Positions 7,160 through 15,948 of a DNA stretch of 64,000 nucleotides are shown piece by piece. Both the position numbers and the translations under genes were made by a program. Position 1 is the stretch's first letter, and each line of letters starts with the position of its first letter. The notes under the pieces were generated by a model. The model was not told the origin of the DNA. It saw only the letters and a program-made list of their open reading frames with translations, and ran no database searches. Source of the DNA: Anditalea andensis (lineage in GTDB: Bacteria; Bacteroidota; Bacteroidia; Cytophagales; Cyclobacteriaceae); the NCBI RefSeq assembly GCF_000714815.1, contig NZ_JMIH01000028.1, positions 1 through 64,000 of the forward strand, read 5' to 3'.

Positions 7160-9208
7160 CTAATTAAAATCAGCAGCTGCAAGATCCGCATTGATTTCAA
7201 CATTTTCTACCACGGATTTGAGCGGCATAGGGATCATCGGTGATTTTACTGTTAATTGGGTAGGAAATTTTACACCTTCATATTCCTTATAATTTTCATA
7301 AACGACTTCACCACTAGAAGCACTTTCGCTTTTGATCTTTAGGCCTGAAGATACGCTGTAGTAATTAGTCACCTGCGCACCGGTAGGGTTTGTGACGATC
7401 ACTTTATAGGCATCCTGCCCATCTACATCCTTTACCCCATCCAGATCCAGGGTATATCCCATTTCCTCATATCTTGTTTCAGGGATGATGTACATACCCA
7501 TCTTTGCTTCTTCAAATTGCTCATCGGTCATTTCCTGGCTCTGGCCCATTCCTGTCATGGTAGCTTTACCATCCTTGATCACTATATTAGAAGCTACATT
7601 TCCCATCATCATGATCTTCTGACTGAACATCCCGTTAGGTTCATCATGTACACTCAGCATATCCAATTTCATGCCCTGAACTTCAGCAGTACTAGAAATT
7701 TTCGCCCTTTCTATATTAGAGACGTTCTCTTCACCTCCAATAGCGTCAATATAGTTAGCCAATACCCGCTCAGCAGTCATATCAGCGTCTGCCATTACGA
7801 CCTTCCTTGCAGGATTGCCCATATTGTCATACTGGTTTATCTCTCCAAATTGGGCAAGACCATCCTGGATAACTGAACCATTTCCTACTACAGTGATGTA
7901 CATGTTCTCAGGTTTAAGGTATTTTTTAGCCGCCTGATTGATATCCTCTACAGTCAAATCATTTAGGCGCTGAAGATAGGTGGCATAGAAATCCTTGGAT
8001 AAATCATATCGCTCAGTATTTATAGCAAAATTGGCAATAGTAGAAGGGCTTTCCAGAGAACGGCCGAAGCTTCCGCTAAGGTTAGCTTTAGCTGCATCGA
8101 GTTCTTCCTGGGTAATTCCATTTTCTACTATATTCCTGATTTCATAAATGATTTCATATACAGCACTGTCTGTTACTTCAGACCTAACAGATGCTCCTGC
8201 AGAAAAAGTAGCGATATGCTTATCAGATCCTATCGATGAATAAGCTCCGTAGGTATATCCTTTGTCTTCTCTTAAGTTCATAAATAGTCTAGAGGAAGAT
8301 CCTCCACCCAAAACGTAATTAAGCACACGTGTATCTAGATAGTCTTCATCGCTAATGTGCATTTTCACAGGATGTGTTACGCTGATTACAGACTGCACAG
8401 ATGCGGACCTATCTACCATTGCTACCTTATTTTTTTCAGGGGCCTGTGGCTTTGCTACATCTTTAGATGGAACCTCGCCTTTTTCCCATTCAGCAAAATA
8501 CTGGGTTACCAATTTTTCAGCTTCCCCTTTATTAATGTCCCCCACAATCGCCATATAGGCTATGTTAGGACGGAAGTAAGTGGTATAATAGTCTTTTACA
8601 TCTTCTACCGTGATATTACCAATTGTCTCTTCGGTGGCTTCTTCTCCATAAGGGTGTTCCTTACCAAAAACTACTGAAGAGGTCAGTCTGCTGGAAATAG
8701 CGTCCGGGTTGTCTTTGCTGCTAGCCAAGCCACTGATAGCTTGCTTTTTCAGCCTCTCTAATTCCGACTCTGGAAATATCGGATTATAAAGAACATCAGC
8801 CATTAGTTCTACTATTTTGTCCTGGTTCTTTTTTAAAGAAGAAGCAAACAGGGATGTAGCACCAGCATTCAATGAAGCACCAAGGAAATCCACTTCTTCA
8901 TCCAACTCATCTTTACTTCTGGAGGATGTTCCAGCCATCATCATTTGTCCTACAAAATCTGTGAGTCCGGCCTTTTCCCCTTCAAAAATAGGATCTCTAT
9001 CCAAGATTAAAGAAAAAGCAACTCTAGGAAGTTTGTTATTCTCTACCACAAATACTTTTAGACCATTAGCCAGAGTAAAGGATTCTGCATCTCCAATCTT
9101 TATTTCAGGGGCAGGCCCTGGTTCAGGCCGCTTACTCCTGTCTACTTGGGCAAATCCGGTTTGGGATATGACCAAAGAAAGCATTAGATATATAAATATG
9201 TTTTTCAT
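7160..9208 (-). CDS. M16 peptidase-like subunit without zinc site, fused to a LolA-like domain
   Basis: 682 residues from the chosen ATG at 9208. This start gives a signal peptide (MKNIFIYLMLSLVISQTGFA); an upstream in-frame ATG at 9262 would add 18 residues that spoil it. Residues of about 40-470 form two M16 domains. Where the catalytic partner has HFFEH, this protein has DFVGQ, so all zinc ligands of HxxEH are lost. It keeps the glycine-rich loop VLGGGSSSRLFMNLREDKGY, and the C-terminal M16 domain follows. From about residue 475 a LolA-like domain begins (NYIDAIGGEENVS). In M16B systems such inactive subunits pair with an active one. It lies 119 bases downstream of that partner. Confidence 0.88.
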   Translation of the reverse strand: MKNIFIYLMLSLVISQTGFAQVDRSKRPEPGPAPEIKIGDAESFTLANGLKVFVVENNKLPRVAFSLILDRDPIFEGEKAGLTDFVGQMMMAGTSSRSKDELDEEVDFLGASLNAGATSLFASSLKKNQDKIVELMADVLYNPIFPESELERLKKQAISGLASSKDNPDAISSRLTSSVVFGKEHPYGEEATEETIGNITVEDVKDYYTTYFRPNIAYMAIVGDINKGEAEKLVTQYFAEWEKGEVPSKDVAKPQAPEKNKVAMVDRSASVQSVISVTHPVKMHISDEDYLDTRVLNYVLGGGSSSRLFMNLREDKGYTYGAYSSIGSDKHIATFSAGASVRSEVTDSAVYEIIYEIRNIVENGITQEELDAAKANLSGSFGRSLESPSTIANFAINTERYDLSKDFYATYLQRLNDLTVEDINQAAKKYLKPENMYITVVGNGSVIQDGLAQFGEINQYDNMGNPARKVVMADADMTAERVLANYIDAIGGEENVSNIERAKISSTAEVQGMKLDMLSVHDEPNGMFSQKIMMMGNVASNIVIKDGKATMTGMGQSQEMTDEQFEEAKMGMYIIPETRYEEMGYTLDLDGVKDVDGQDAYKVIVTNPTGAQVTNYYSVSSGLKIKSESASSGEVVYENYKEYEGVKFPTQLTVKSPMIPMPLKSVVENVEINADLAAADFN

Positions 9209-9327
9209 CTGTTTATATTTTTTTTCAAAGGTCAGTTGGAATCTCGCAGAATCTATAATCATCCCATTTGTGGGGCTTTACTCATACTCGATTTCATCTG
9301 TTTATAATTGATATACTTTTTAATGAT

Positions 9328-10656
9328 TTATTCAGCAGGCTGAGCAGACTTTGGAAGATAATGCAATACTACTCTACCTTCTAATGTCAAGTACTCATTT
9401 GCTACACGCTTAATATCTTCCTGTTTAACTTTTCTATAATTAGAAAGCTCTTGATTGATATATTCAGTATCTCCGTAAAATACTTTGGACTCAGCCAGAT
9501 TCTGTGCCACTCCTGCCATAGTAGAATTTTTACTCACCAATCTATTCTCTATAATATTTTGAAGTTTCTGAAAATCTCTATCAGAGATGCCTTCTTCCTG
9601 AACCTTTCTTAGAATCACATCTATCTCTGATTCCAGAGCAGATGCTTCTATACCCATATTAGCAACGCCATACATAATGAATATCCCACCATCCTCTAGA
9701 TCCAATGGAATGGCTTGAACCGCAAGTGCTTTCTGCTGTTTCTCCACCAATTCTTTGTTCATCAAAGACGATTTCCCACCTGTAAGGTAGGTAGAAAGCA
9801 TACTCATCGCATAAGAATCTTCATGCGTCTTTTTCGGTAAATTATAGGCTTGGATTACAGCAGGAATCTGAATATTATCATAAATGATATCCCGAACTTC
9901 TTCAGTCTTTTTAGGTTCCTCTACATTTGGTCTTCTAATTTCACCTGTACCTTGTGGTACTTCTGAAAAATACTGTTTAACCCATTCCTCTGCCTGATCA
10001 TAATCTATGTCACCGGCTATTGTTAAAGTAGCATTATTTGGCACATAAAAATCATTATAAAACTCAATGAACTCATCCAAAGAAGCGGCATTCAAATGTT
10101 CCAGTGAACCTATAGGAGTCCACTGATATGGATGTTTAGAATATGCACGGGACATTGTCTCTGGCAAGATGGTACCGTATGGCTGATTATCATACCGCTG
10201 TCTTTTTTCTTCTTTTACTACTTCTCTTTGAGTATCCACCCCTACCTGATCAATTTTTGCATGAAGCATTCTTTCGCTTTCCATATAAAGAGCGAGTTCC
10301 AGCTGATTGGATGGCAAAGTTTGGTAATAGTACGTAATATCATTAGAGGTAAAAGCATTTAAAGTACCTCCTGCTGACTGAATGATATTCATATACTCAC
10401 CCCTACCAAGGTTTTCAGAACCTTCGAAAAGGAGGTGCTCAAAAAAGTGTGCGAAACCCGTTCTTTCTGGATTTTCATTTTTTGAGCCTACATGATATAA
10501 TACTGATGCAGTAATAATAGGAGTTGTATTATCCTGATGCATGATTACATGCAAGCCATTGTCAAGGGTAAATTCCTTGTATTCAATGTTGTTTTGTGCT
10601 ATTGCCGAAAGGCATAGTGCGCCACTTAGCAACATCAAAAGCGAAAACTTTCTCAT
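9328..10656 (-). CDS. M16 family zinc metalloprotease, catalytic subunit
   Basis: A 442-residue secreted protein with signal peptide at residues 1-20 (cleavage after SAIA). The inverted zinc motif HFFEH is at residues 70-74, inside GFAHFFEHLLFEGSENLG, and the downstream glutamate lies around residues 149-150. The second half is the M16 C-terminal domain (YLTGGKSSLMNKELVEKQQK). Its length fits the M16B class of about 45 kDa subunits. It is followed by the non-catalytic partner, so a periplasmic heterodimer like mitochondrial processing peptidase is the natural inference. Substrates are unknown. Confidence 0.9.
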   Translation of the reverse strand: MRKFSLLMLLSGALCLSAIAQNNIEYKEFTLDNGLHVIMHQDNTTPIITASVLYHVGSKNENPERTGFAHFFEHLLFEGSENLGRGEYMNIIQSAGGTLNAFTSNDITYYYQTLPSNQLELALYMESERMLHAKIDQVGVDTQREVVKEEKRQRYDNQPYGTILPETMSRAYSKHPYQWTPIGSLEHLNAASLDEFIEFYNDFYVPNNATLTIAGDIDYDQAEEWVKQYFSEVPQGTGEIRRPNVEEPKKTEEVRDIIYDNIQIPAVIQAYNLPKKTHEDSYAMSMLSTYLTGGKSSLMNKELVEKQQKALAVQAIPLDLEDGGIFIMYGVANMGIEASALESEIDVILRKVQEEGISDRDFQKLQNIIENRLVSKNSTMAGVAQNLAESKVFYGDTEYINQELSNYRKVKQEDIKRVANEYLTLEGRVVLHYLPKSAQPAE

Positions 10657-11133
10657 AAGTATAGATTTGGATTTAATTTTCTATTTGCCGAATGTAAAAC
10701 AGTATAATTCATTGTATGATAATAAGATGCCTTACAAAACGGCAAAAGTTAAAAATAGGTTGGAAAAGTAAGTTATTTATGGCTGAGTAACAAATTTTCA
10801 ATATACTTTAAAATATAAAAAAATAAGAGATTAGTTATCTTGTTACAGTAGCGGACGATTGGTCTTAAAAAAATGTCCGATTATGGACAAATTCGTTCTT
10901 TTATTAGGGAGTATTATCGATATTAGTTTTAAAAAGGGAGATGGTTAACTTTTTCAAAATAATAAACAAAATCATAAAAAGTAGATTTTATTTAATTTTT
11001 TCATTAAAAAATCATACGTTTGAATAATATCCCGGTCTTTACTGTAAAAGCAAATCCAAGTCGGGGAGATAGTTTGAAAAATCATTGAGGTTATAAGTCT
11101 CCCTATTTTCGGAAAAACGATTATAATTTACCT
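10657..11133. other. Divergent intergenic region with an operator-like palindrome
   Basis: 477 AT-rich bases between divergent M16 and DUF2279 genes. At 10874-10889 lies TGTCC-gattat-GGACA, a 5+5 inverted repeat with a six-base spacer. It could be a regulator site, but I cannot name the regulator. No gene is visible. Confidence 0.35.
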
Positions 11134-12078
11134 ATGTGTAAAAGAATGCATAAGACCTCCTTTCCCCCGGTGATGGGTAAAATGCTTTCAATATTTTTAT
11201 TACTATTTCATTTATCAACCCATTCAATAGCTCAAGTACAAGTAAGTAGTGACACACTTACTCCCCACCAGGTTCAAAATCGGGTGATCGGATTATCTAT
11301 TGGATTTGCAGTAGGGTATACTGCAAGTCTGGTATTGCTTAACAAAGCATGGTATTCCCAGGATACCAGAAGCAGTTTCCACTTCCATGACGACCTTCAC
11401 TATTGGAACCAGATGGATAAAGCAGGACATTTTTATACTGCTTTTCACCAAAGTAGGGCTGGTATAGATGCACTTCGCTGGGCGGGAGTTAAGGAGAAAA
11501 AAGCCATATGGATTGGAGGAATGATGGGAGTAGTCTTACAGACCCCTATAGAATTATTTGATGGATTTAGTTCCGAATATGGAGCATCGGTAAGTGATTT
11601 TGCTGCCAATACCCTCGGATCTGCAGGAGTCATAGCTCAGGAGCTTACCTGGGGAGAGATCCGTATCATGCCCAAATTTTCCTTTCGTCCGACCCCCTAT
11701 GATCCCAATCGATTGGAAATGTTCGGTAATTCGCTCCCCGAGCAGATCCTTCAGGATTATAACGGGCAGAGTTATTGGCTTTCAGTTGACATAGCCGCAT
11801 TTTTAAAGAAAGATAGCCGCTTCCCTAAGTGGCTGAATATAGCCACTGGATACGGCGCAGGTGGAATGGTTTATGGTGATCCGATAAAAAACCGCCTGGC
11901 AGGGCATCAATCTTACAGACAGTTTTTCCTTTCTACTGATATAGATCTAAGGTATCTGCCGGTGAAGGGAAGGTTTCTGAAAACGGCTATTTATCTGCTG
12001 AGTATATATCGGATTCCTATGCCGGCGGTGGAATATAATACAAGGAATCAGGTGAGGGTTCATCCCCTTTTTTACTAG
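11134..12078 (+). CDS. DUF2279 family membrane or periplasmic protein
   Basis: A 314-residue protein with an N-terminal signal or anchor (GKMLSIFLLLFHLSTHSIA). The true start may be a later Met at residue 5, 15 or 17. The core resembles DUF2279 proteins of Bacteroidota: DKAGHFYTAFHQSRAG near residues 96-111, then a hydrophobic stretch, GGMMGVVLQTPIELFDGF, and VSDFAANTLGSAGV near 149-162. No enzymatic role is known. It stands alone between a divergent M16 gene and the convergent end of the membrane-protein cluster. Confidence 0.72.
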   Translation: MCKRMHKTSFPPVMGKMLSIFLLLFHLSTHSIAQVQVSSDTLTPHQVQNRVIGLSIGFAVGYTASLVLLNKAWYSQDTRSSFHFHDDLHYWNQMDKAGHFYTAFHQSRAGIDALRWAGVKEKKAIWIGGMMGVVLQTPIELFDGFSSEYGASVSDFAANTLGSAGVIAQELTWGEIRIMPKFSFRPTPYDPNRLEMFGNSLPEQILQDYNGQSYWLSVDIAAFLKKDSRFPKWLNIATGYGAGGMVYGDPIKNRLAGHQSYRQFFLSTDIDLRYLPVKGRFLKTAIYLLSIYRIPMPAVEYNTRNQVRVHPLFY

Positions 12079-12097
12079 TCTATCTGCTAATTCAGGT

Positions 12098-12483
12098 TTA
12101 AATCTGCACAGAAAATTTTTCATCAACTGTTTTACATATATGAAAACACAAAAAAGCTCCTAGGAATGAAGCTAAAACATCAAACATATCAAGGGTTGCG
12201 TCATAAATATGTTGCTGAATAAATATCTCATAAATCACCAGCCCTATAAATGACCTATACAAATCACTTTATTATTTACATCATTACTTAGGGATTTATG
12301 AAAAAAAACAACCATAAAAACTGAAAAAAAATTTGGCGCCACATCGGCAAAATGAAAATCATAGACATTGTTTTCATAAATATATTGTTGATATGGAAGT
12401 CTGAAAACCAAGAATAAACCAGGATTTATCAAAAATAGAATGGCATAAATAGCTTTTAATTTATTGAATTTGATCATGCTCAT
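12098..12483 (-). pseudogene. Frameshifted paralogue of the 138-residue membrane protein
   Basis: The first 79 codons (from 12483) read in frame and contain YQQYIYENNVYDFHFA. This mirrors YREYIAENNLYDFEFS in the gene at 17685-18101, so the two are paralogues. The frame then hits a stop at 12244. Shifting one frame near 12265 restores a hydrophobic, protein-like continuation (FIGLVIYEIFIQQ, then DMFDVLASFLGAF) down to a stop at 12098, giving a length like that of the intact copy. I infer a single frameshift. It is the last member of the minus-strand cluster that begins at 18101. Confidence 0.55.
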
Positions 12484-12493
12484 TTAATTAAAT

Positions 12494-13131
12494 CTATAGT
12501 AATAATTTTGGAAGAATAAATATTAAATCCCAGGTCATATGAAATAGAATACTATATTTTAATCCGTAATTCCAAAATATAAACGAGAGAATCAAAGCTC
12601 CGACGAATTGAGACAAAATCAATAAAGGTATGTAATAGAAATTGATGAGTACATCTAGCGTATTATAATTTGCTAAATGAAATAAGGCAAAAATTACAGC
12701 GGACAGGAATACTATAATTATCCGAGAGGGAGGTGTCCTAAATTTTAATAAAAGTGCCAGTCCTCCAATATACAATGCGAAGATTAAAAGGTGGAATAAT
12801 GACGAGTGAAACATAATCAATGCAAAAAGAAAGAAATAAGCAACCTTTGTATAGATAGCTTTTGATGATACCTAAACATAAATTCTTCCATGATAGGGGC
12901 TAAAATCACTGCATTCAAAACTATTTTGAATTTGGAAGTTCCAAGCCACCCATCTACATGCTGAAATTTTTCGATTCTAAAGGTTAAGATAAGTGTAGCC
13001 AATAATAACACAACTAGGATTTTAAAAACCAGTAATGTTAAAAAGCTTTTGCCATCTAAATCAGCTTTAGATAAAGAATTACTGGAAGTTAAAAAATGCC
13101 GAAAATCTAAAAAGATATTATTTCTCATCAC
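12494..13131 (-). pseudogene. CPBP intramembrane protease, frameshifted
   Basis: Two adjacent frames together make a CPBP (CAAX/Abi) glutamic-type membrane protease. The first (12817-13131) carries motif 1 in APIMEEFMFRYH, then runs into a stop. The second (12494-12820) carries motif 2 (ALFHLANYN) and motif 3 (FHMTWD). Reading the second frame upstream of its TTG gives KVAYFFLFALIMFH, which aligns with the intact neighbour at 13604-14254. A one-base indel near 12840-12860 is therefore the simplest explanation. All three motifs survive, so the lesion may be recent. Confidence 0.75.
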
Positions 13132-13137
13132 TCTTTA

Positions 13138-13248
13138 TTAGTGCCACATCCTTACACCTACAAAGTATCCTAACCCTACAGATAATAAAATCAGTATTGC
13201 GAATAGATAGTACAATGAAACCCCATTGATAAACTTGTTCATAACCAT
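13138..13248 (-). CDS. 36-residue single-membrane-span microprotein
   Basis: The open frame starts MVMNKFINGVSLYYLFAIL and ends with a glycine-rich hydrophobic tail GLGYFVGVRMWH. A second Met at residue 3 could be the start. It predicts a single transmembrane helix with almost no soluble part. It lies six bases upstream of the frameshifted CPBP gene, in the same orientation. The hydrophobic design, and the presence of two similar genes upstream, suggest it is real. No function is recognised. Confidence 0.45.
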   Translation of the reverse strand: MVMNKFINGVSLYYLFAILILLSVGLGYFVGVRMWH

Positions 13249-13303
13249 TATCCTTATAATTATTCTAACGAAAACTTCATTATATTTAATGGTAAAAATC
13301 ATT

Positions 13304-13399
13304 TTATAAATCTAAGTGTATACCTATGAAAACACTTAAAACGATCCCTATGAGAAACATTACAAGTAGAAAGACTTGAAATGATTTATCCCCAACCAT
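13304..13399 (-). CDS. 31-residue single-membrane-span microprotein
   Basis: Starts MVGDKSFQVFLLVMFLIGIV and ends SVFIGIHLDL. One hydrophobic helix fills most of the protein. The ending resembles the tails of the 36-residue neighbour (FVGVRMWH) and of the 96-residue protein at 14283 (IFISIYNRGF): a hydrophobic run, F-I/V-G/S-I/V, then a short polar end. This similarity is by eye. Its coding status rests on composition and context only. Confidence 0.4.
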   Translation of the reverse strand: MVGDKSFQVFLLVMFLIGIVLSVFIGIHLDL

Positions 13400-13426
13400 A
13401 TTAATCAATATATTTTAATCATCATT

Positions 13427-13543
13427 TTAGATTGAATTAAACCCCTCAAGAAAGCCACGAACGAAGTCATGACGATATGTTATTAAATACCCAATATAGA
13501 AGATGACCACAGTCATCAATAGTAGTATAATTGTCTTTTTCAT
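13427..13543 (-). CDS. 38-residue single-membrane-span microprotein
   Basis: Starts MKKTIILLLMTVVIFYIGYL and ends YRHDFVRGFLEGFNSI. An N-terminal positively charged, strongly hydrophobic segment is followed by a short amphipathic tail with the pattern F-x-RG-F/L. The tail resembles that of the 52-residue protein at 17286-17444 (ENFKRGLQG). It lies 60 bases downstream of the only intact CPBP protease gene, so it could be a substrate or partner. That is inference from position. Confidence 0.5.
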   Translation of the reverse strand: MKKTIILLLMTVVIFYIGYLITYRHDFVRGFLEGFNSI

Positions 13544-13603
13544 ACGATTTTTATTATATACTTAAAATTAATCTTTGAATATAAGCCCCAGTTGTCTTAC
13601 TAT

Positions 13604-14254
13604 TTAATCAAATTCTAGAAATACTGCAGGCACAACTAACACCGCATTATAGACTGCATGGAAAAGCATGGCTTTAAGTAATCCATAGTGAAGTCTTATA
13701 AAGCTTAGTAAAAGTCCAAGTCCGAACTGGATCAATACCAAGAAAGGTATCCAGTAGAAATTAGAAAGAAAATCAAAATCTCTGTAATTTCCCAGGTGGA
13801 CAATTCCAAAAAAGAAGGCGGAAATGTATACTGCAATATGGAGGGGAGGCGGGTTTTTCCGAAGCGCCAGTATAAACAAAACCAAGAGGTATAGCATCAG
13901 TCCTGCTCCGATAATCCATAGCTGTGATAACATAAAAACAGAAGCTATCAAACTCCACATAATCGCTTTTTTCTGCAAGGTAAGATGATAACGGAAGATG
14001 GTTTCTTCCAACAGCGGCGCAAACACAATTACCATTACCAGAACTAGGGCCTTATGGTCCCTCATCAATTCTTGAATAATATTATCAAATTCTCCTACTC
14101 CCATAAACTCAAGGAGAAATGCATAAGGTATGACCAAACCAAACGTGATCATCAAAAGAAGAAAGAAATTGGAGGCCGTCAGTGGTGCCACAGTTCGCAT
14201 CAACTTTGGCTTTTTTATAAAATTGAGCAAATCCTGATATATGCTGCTGTTCAT
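13604..14254 (-). CDS. CPBP family intramembrane metalloprotease or glutamic endopeptidase
   Basis: The only intact CPBP gene of the cluster, with 216 residues and about six to eight hydrophobic segments. Motif 1 is EETIFR at residues 83-88, motif 2 is F149xxxH153 (FGIVHLGNY) and motif 3 is H199xxxN203 (FHAVYN). All are the catalytic elements known for CAAX/Abi proteases. The family processes prenylated proteins in eukaryotes. In bacteria it is tied to bacteriocin maturation or self-immunity, among other roles. Which applies here is unknown. Three broken paralogues lie within 4 kb. Confidence 0.85.
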   Translation of the reverse strand: MNSSIYQDLLNFIKKPKLMRTVAPLTASNFFLLLMITFGLVIPYAFLLEFMGVGEFDNIIQELMRDHKALVLVMVIVFAPLLEETIFRYHLTLQKKAIMWSLIASVFMLSQLWIIGAGLMLYLLVLFILALRKNPPPLHIAVYISAFFFGIVHLGNYRDFDFLSNFYWIPFLVLIQFGLGLLLSFIRLHYGLLKAMLFHAVYNAVLVVPAVFLEFD

Positions 14255-14282
14255 AACCCTATATATATTGAAGTTTGCTTAT

Positions 14283-14573
14283 TTAAAATCCCCTGTTATA
14301 GATAGAGATAAATATACCTATAGCCATTCCAATTATCATTGCAGAATAAAAAAATCCACCCTTTGAAGATTCCAGTATAGGATCCCCATCAACATACATA
14401 TCATATACAATACCTCCATATCCTAGACTGGAAGTGAATTTAAATTGCTTATCAGCTCCTTCAGTGTTTATACTAAAGACGTGTCCGCCACCTAAAAAAG
14501 ACCTTTTGGTAGAAACTTTTTGCCCATTTTCCTTTAATGGTTTCTTTTCCTGACCATGAGTTATAGAATTCAA
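14283..14573 (-). CDS. Small C-terminally anchored membrane protein
   Basis: 96 residues. The first about 70 are polar and could form a small extracytoplasmic or cytoplasmic domain (TKRSFLGGGHVFSINTEG, VDGDPILESSKGG). The last about 22 are a membrane helix (FFYSAMIIGMAIGIFISIYN). It lies 28 bases upstream of the intact CPBP gene on the same strand and is probably cotranscribed. I recognise no family. Confidence 0.55.
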   Translation of the reverse strand: MNSITHGQEKKPLKENGQKVSTKRSFLGGGHVFSINTEGADKQFKFTSSLGYGGIVYDMYVDGDPILESSKGGFFYSAMIIGMAIGIFISIYNRGF

Positions 14574-14831
14574 TTTTTTGATTTTGGTAATGAAGAGTTG
14601 TTACTAACATAAGAATACAGTTATAAATTGAAAAATTTCCAGAAGCAAAAGGTCAGTTTTAAAATGAGCTGGAAAAATATCCAGCATTCTTTACAATTGC
14701 AATAGTACCTATCGATTAAGTTTTGCATTGCTGCTAAATAATCAGGCAATCTCGAATTTATAAAATTTAAACTTGGATTAATCCTTAAACAGTTCAAATG
14801 ATTTTTGTTATAAATCTATGGATTTATCAGC

Positions 14832-15494
14832 TTACTCAAAAAATAGTGTTAATCCCAAAATCCCATTAAAAAGCGCATGAAAGTATACGCCCATCATAAA
14901 TCCATGTGAAAGTCTGACAAAACAGAGAATCAATCCACCTAAAAACTAGCTAAGAACCAAAAATGGCAGCAGATAAAAATGCTTCAGATAATCAAGATCC
15001 GAATAATTAGCCAAGTGCATCAAAGCGAAAAATCCTGTGGAAATATAAATAACATAAATTATCGGAAGTGGTATTCTTATCAGCTTTCCGATCAAGAAAA
15101 TTCCAAGGAATACTAAATATCCAGCACCGAATACCCAAGATGACCCTCCTAAAAACCAATTGATAAAATAGCTGAAATGATAATTGCTTTTGTTTTGAGA
15201 TGAAGAGGGCAACGAAATATTAGTTCTTCAATAAAAGGACCAATGGTTACATTTAGGATGAAGAAAAAAGTTTTATTATCAATAAAATCTAATTTATGGT
15301 CCAGTTCATTGGCATCCATTAGCCATAAAATTATTCCTGTTACTATTATCACAGGAAATTTGATACCCAATAAAATCAAGAAATCCATCACTGTGAATTC
15401 GCCTTTCCCGACAGCCTGGCCTGTTAAAATAAAAGTTTTGAGTTTCTGAAGGGTATTGTTCAGGAATCTTCTGACGCTTTTTTATAACAACCAT
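14832..15494 (-). pseudogene. CPBP intramembrane protease, multiply disrupted
   Basis: Fragments in successive frames rebuild a CPBP protease. The N-terminus (MVVIKKRQKIPEQYPSETQN) runs from 15494. The motif-1 segment (GPFIEELIFRCPLHL) lies in another frame at 15149-15391. The motif-2 segment (FALMHLANYS) lies in a third frame at 14946-15212. An in-frame TAG follows LPFLVLS, after which the sequence continues as LGGLILCFVRLSHGF and FHALFNGI (motif 3) to a TAA at 14832. At the TAG the intact paralogue has Gln, so CAG to TAG is the simplest change. There are at least two frameshifts plus one nonsense codon. Confidence 0.75.
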
Positions 15495-15540
15495 AAATTT
15501 CGATTAATTATAAGACAATTCATGTGTCGCTTTGCTCATT

Positions 15541-15626
15541 TCCGAAGAGAATCCTCTGTTCCCTCCCTTGCCCCCGTCGCCTCGCGCTTTTCTTCTCTGT
15601 GGCCTCTTGCTCTCTGTGGTTACTAA
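15541..15626. repeat. Interspersed 'CTCTGTGG'-type repeat remnant
   Basis: GC-richer, low-complexity sequence in an AT-rich gap. It has repeated CTCTGT units ending in CTCTGTGGTTAC (reverse strand TAACCACAGAG). Similar degenerate non-coding elements are common in bacterial intergenic regions, including those of this phylum. No coding frame. Confidence 0.4.
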
Positions 15627-15683
15627 TAAATGCAAAACAATAAACTTCATAATATTGACAGACTTGGTAGCTGCTTTAGAGTT

Positions 15684-15917
15684 TTAAGCTTCTTCCTTTT
15701 CAGGATATTTGTAATGATTATACATCAACCAAAATCCAATAAATAACCCTATTACTAAGTTGATCAGAAAATATATTAAGCTGAAGGCGCTCCATCCAGC
15801 ATATATTTCCTGATGACTTGAAAAATTTAATTCTACAAAGTTTATTAAGAGGTAAATAATGGCATACACTATCCCAAATAATATAGTTTTTAAATAAACA
15901 CTTTTTCTTATATCCAT
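15684..15917 (-). CDS. Small two-span membrane protein
   Basis: 77 residues with two membrane helices (about residues 8-28 and 44-66) and a short charged end PEKEEA. It starts 31 bases after the stop of the PH-domain gene and lies within the same-strand run of small membrane proteins. I recognise no family. A second overlapping frame here (15718-15927) is a shadow. Confidence 0.55.
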   Translation of the reverse strand: MDIRKSVYLKTILFGIVYAIIYLLINFVELNFSSHQEIYAGWSAFSLIYFLINLVIGLFIGFWLMYNHYKYPEKEEA

Positions 15918-15948
15918 ATCTTTTCATTTCATTTATATCCGCTACTAC

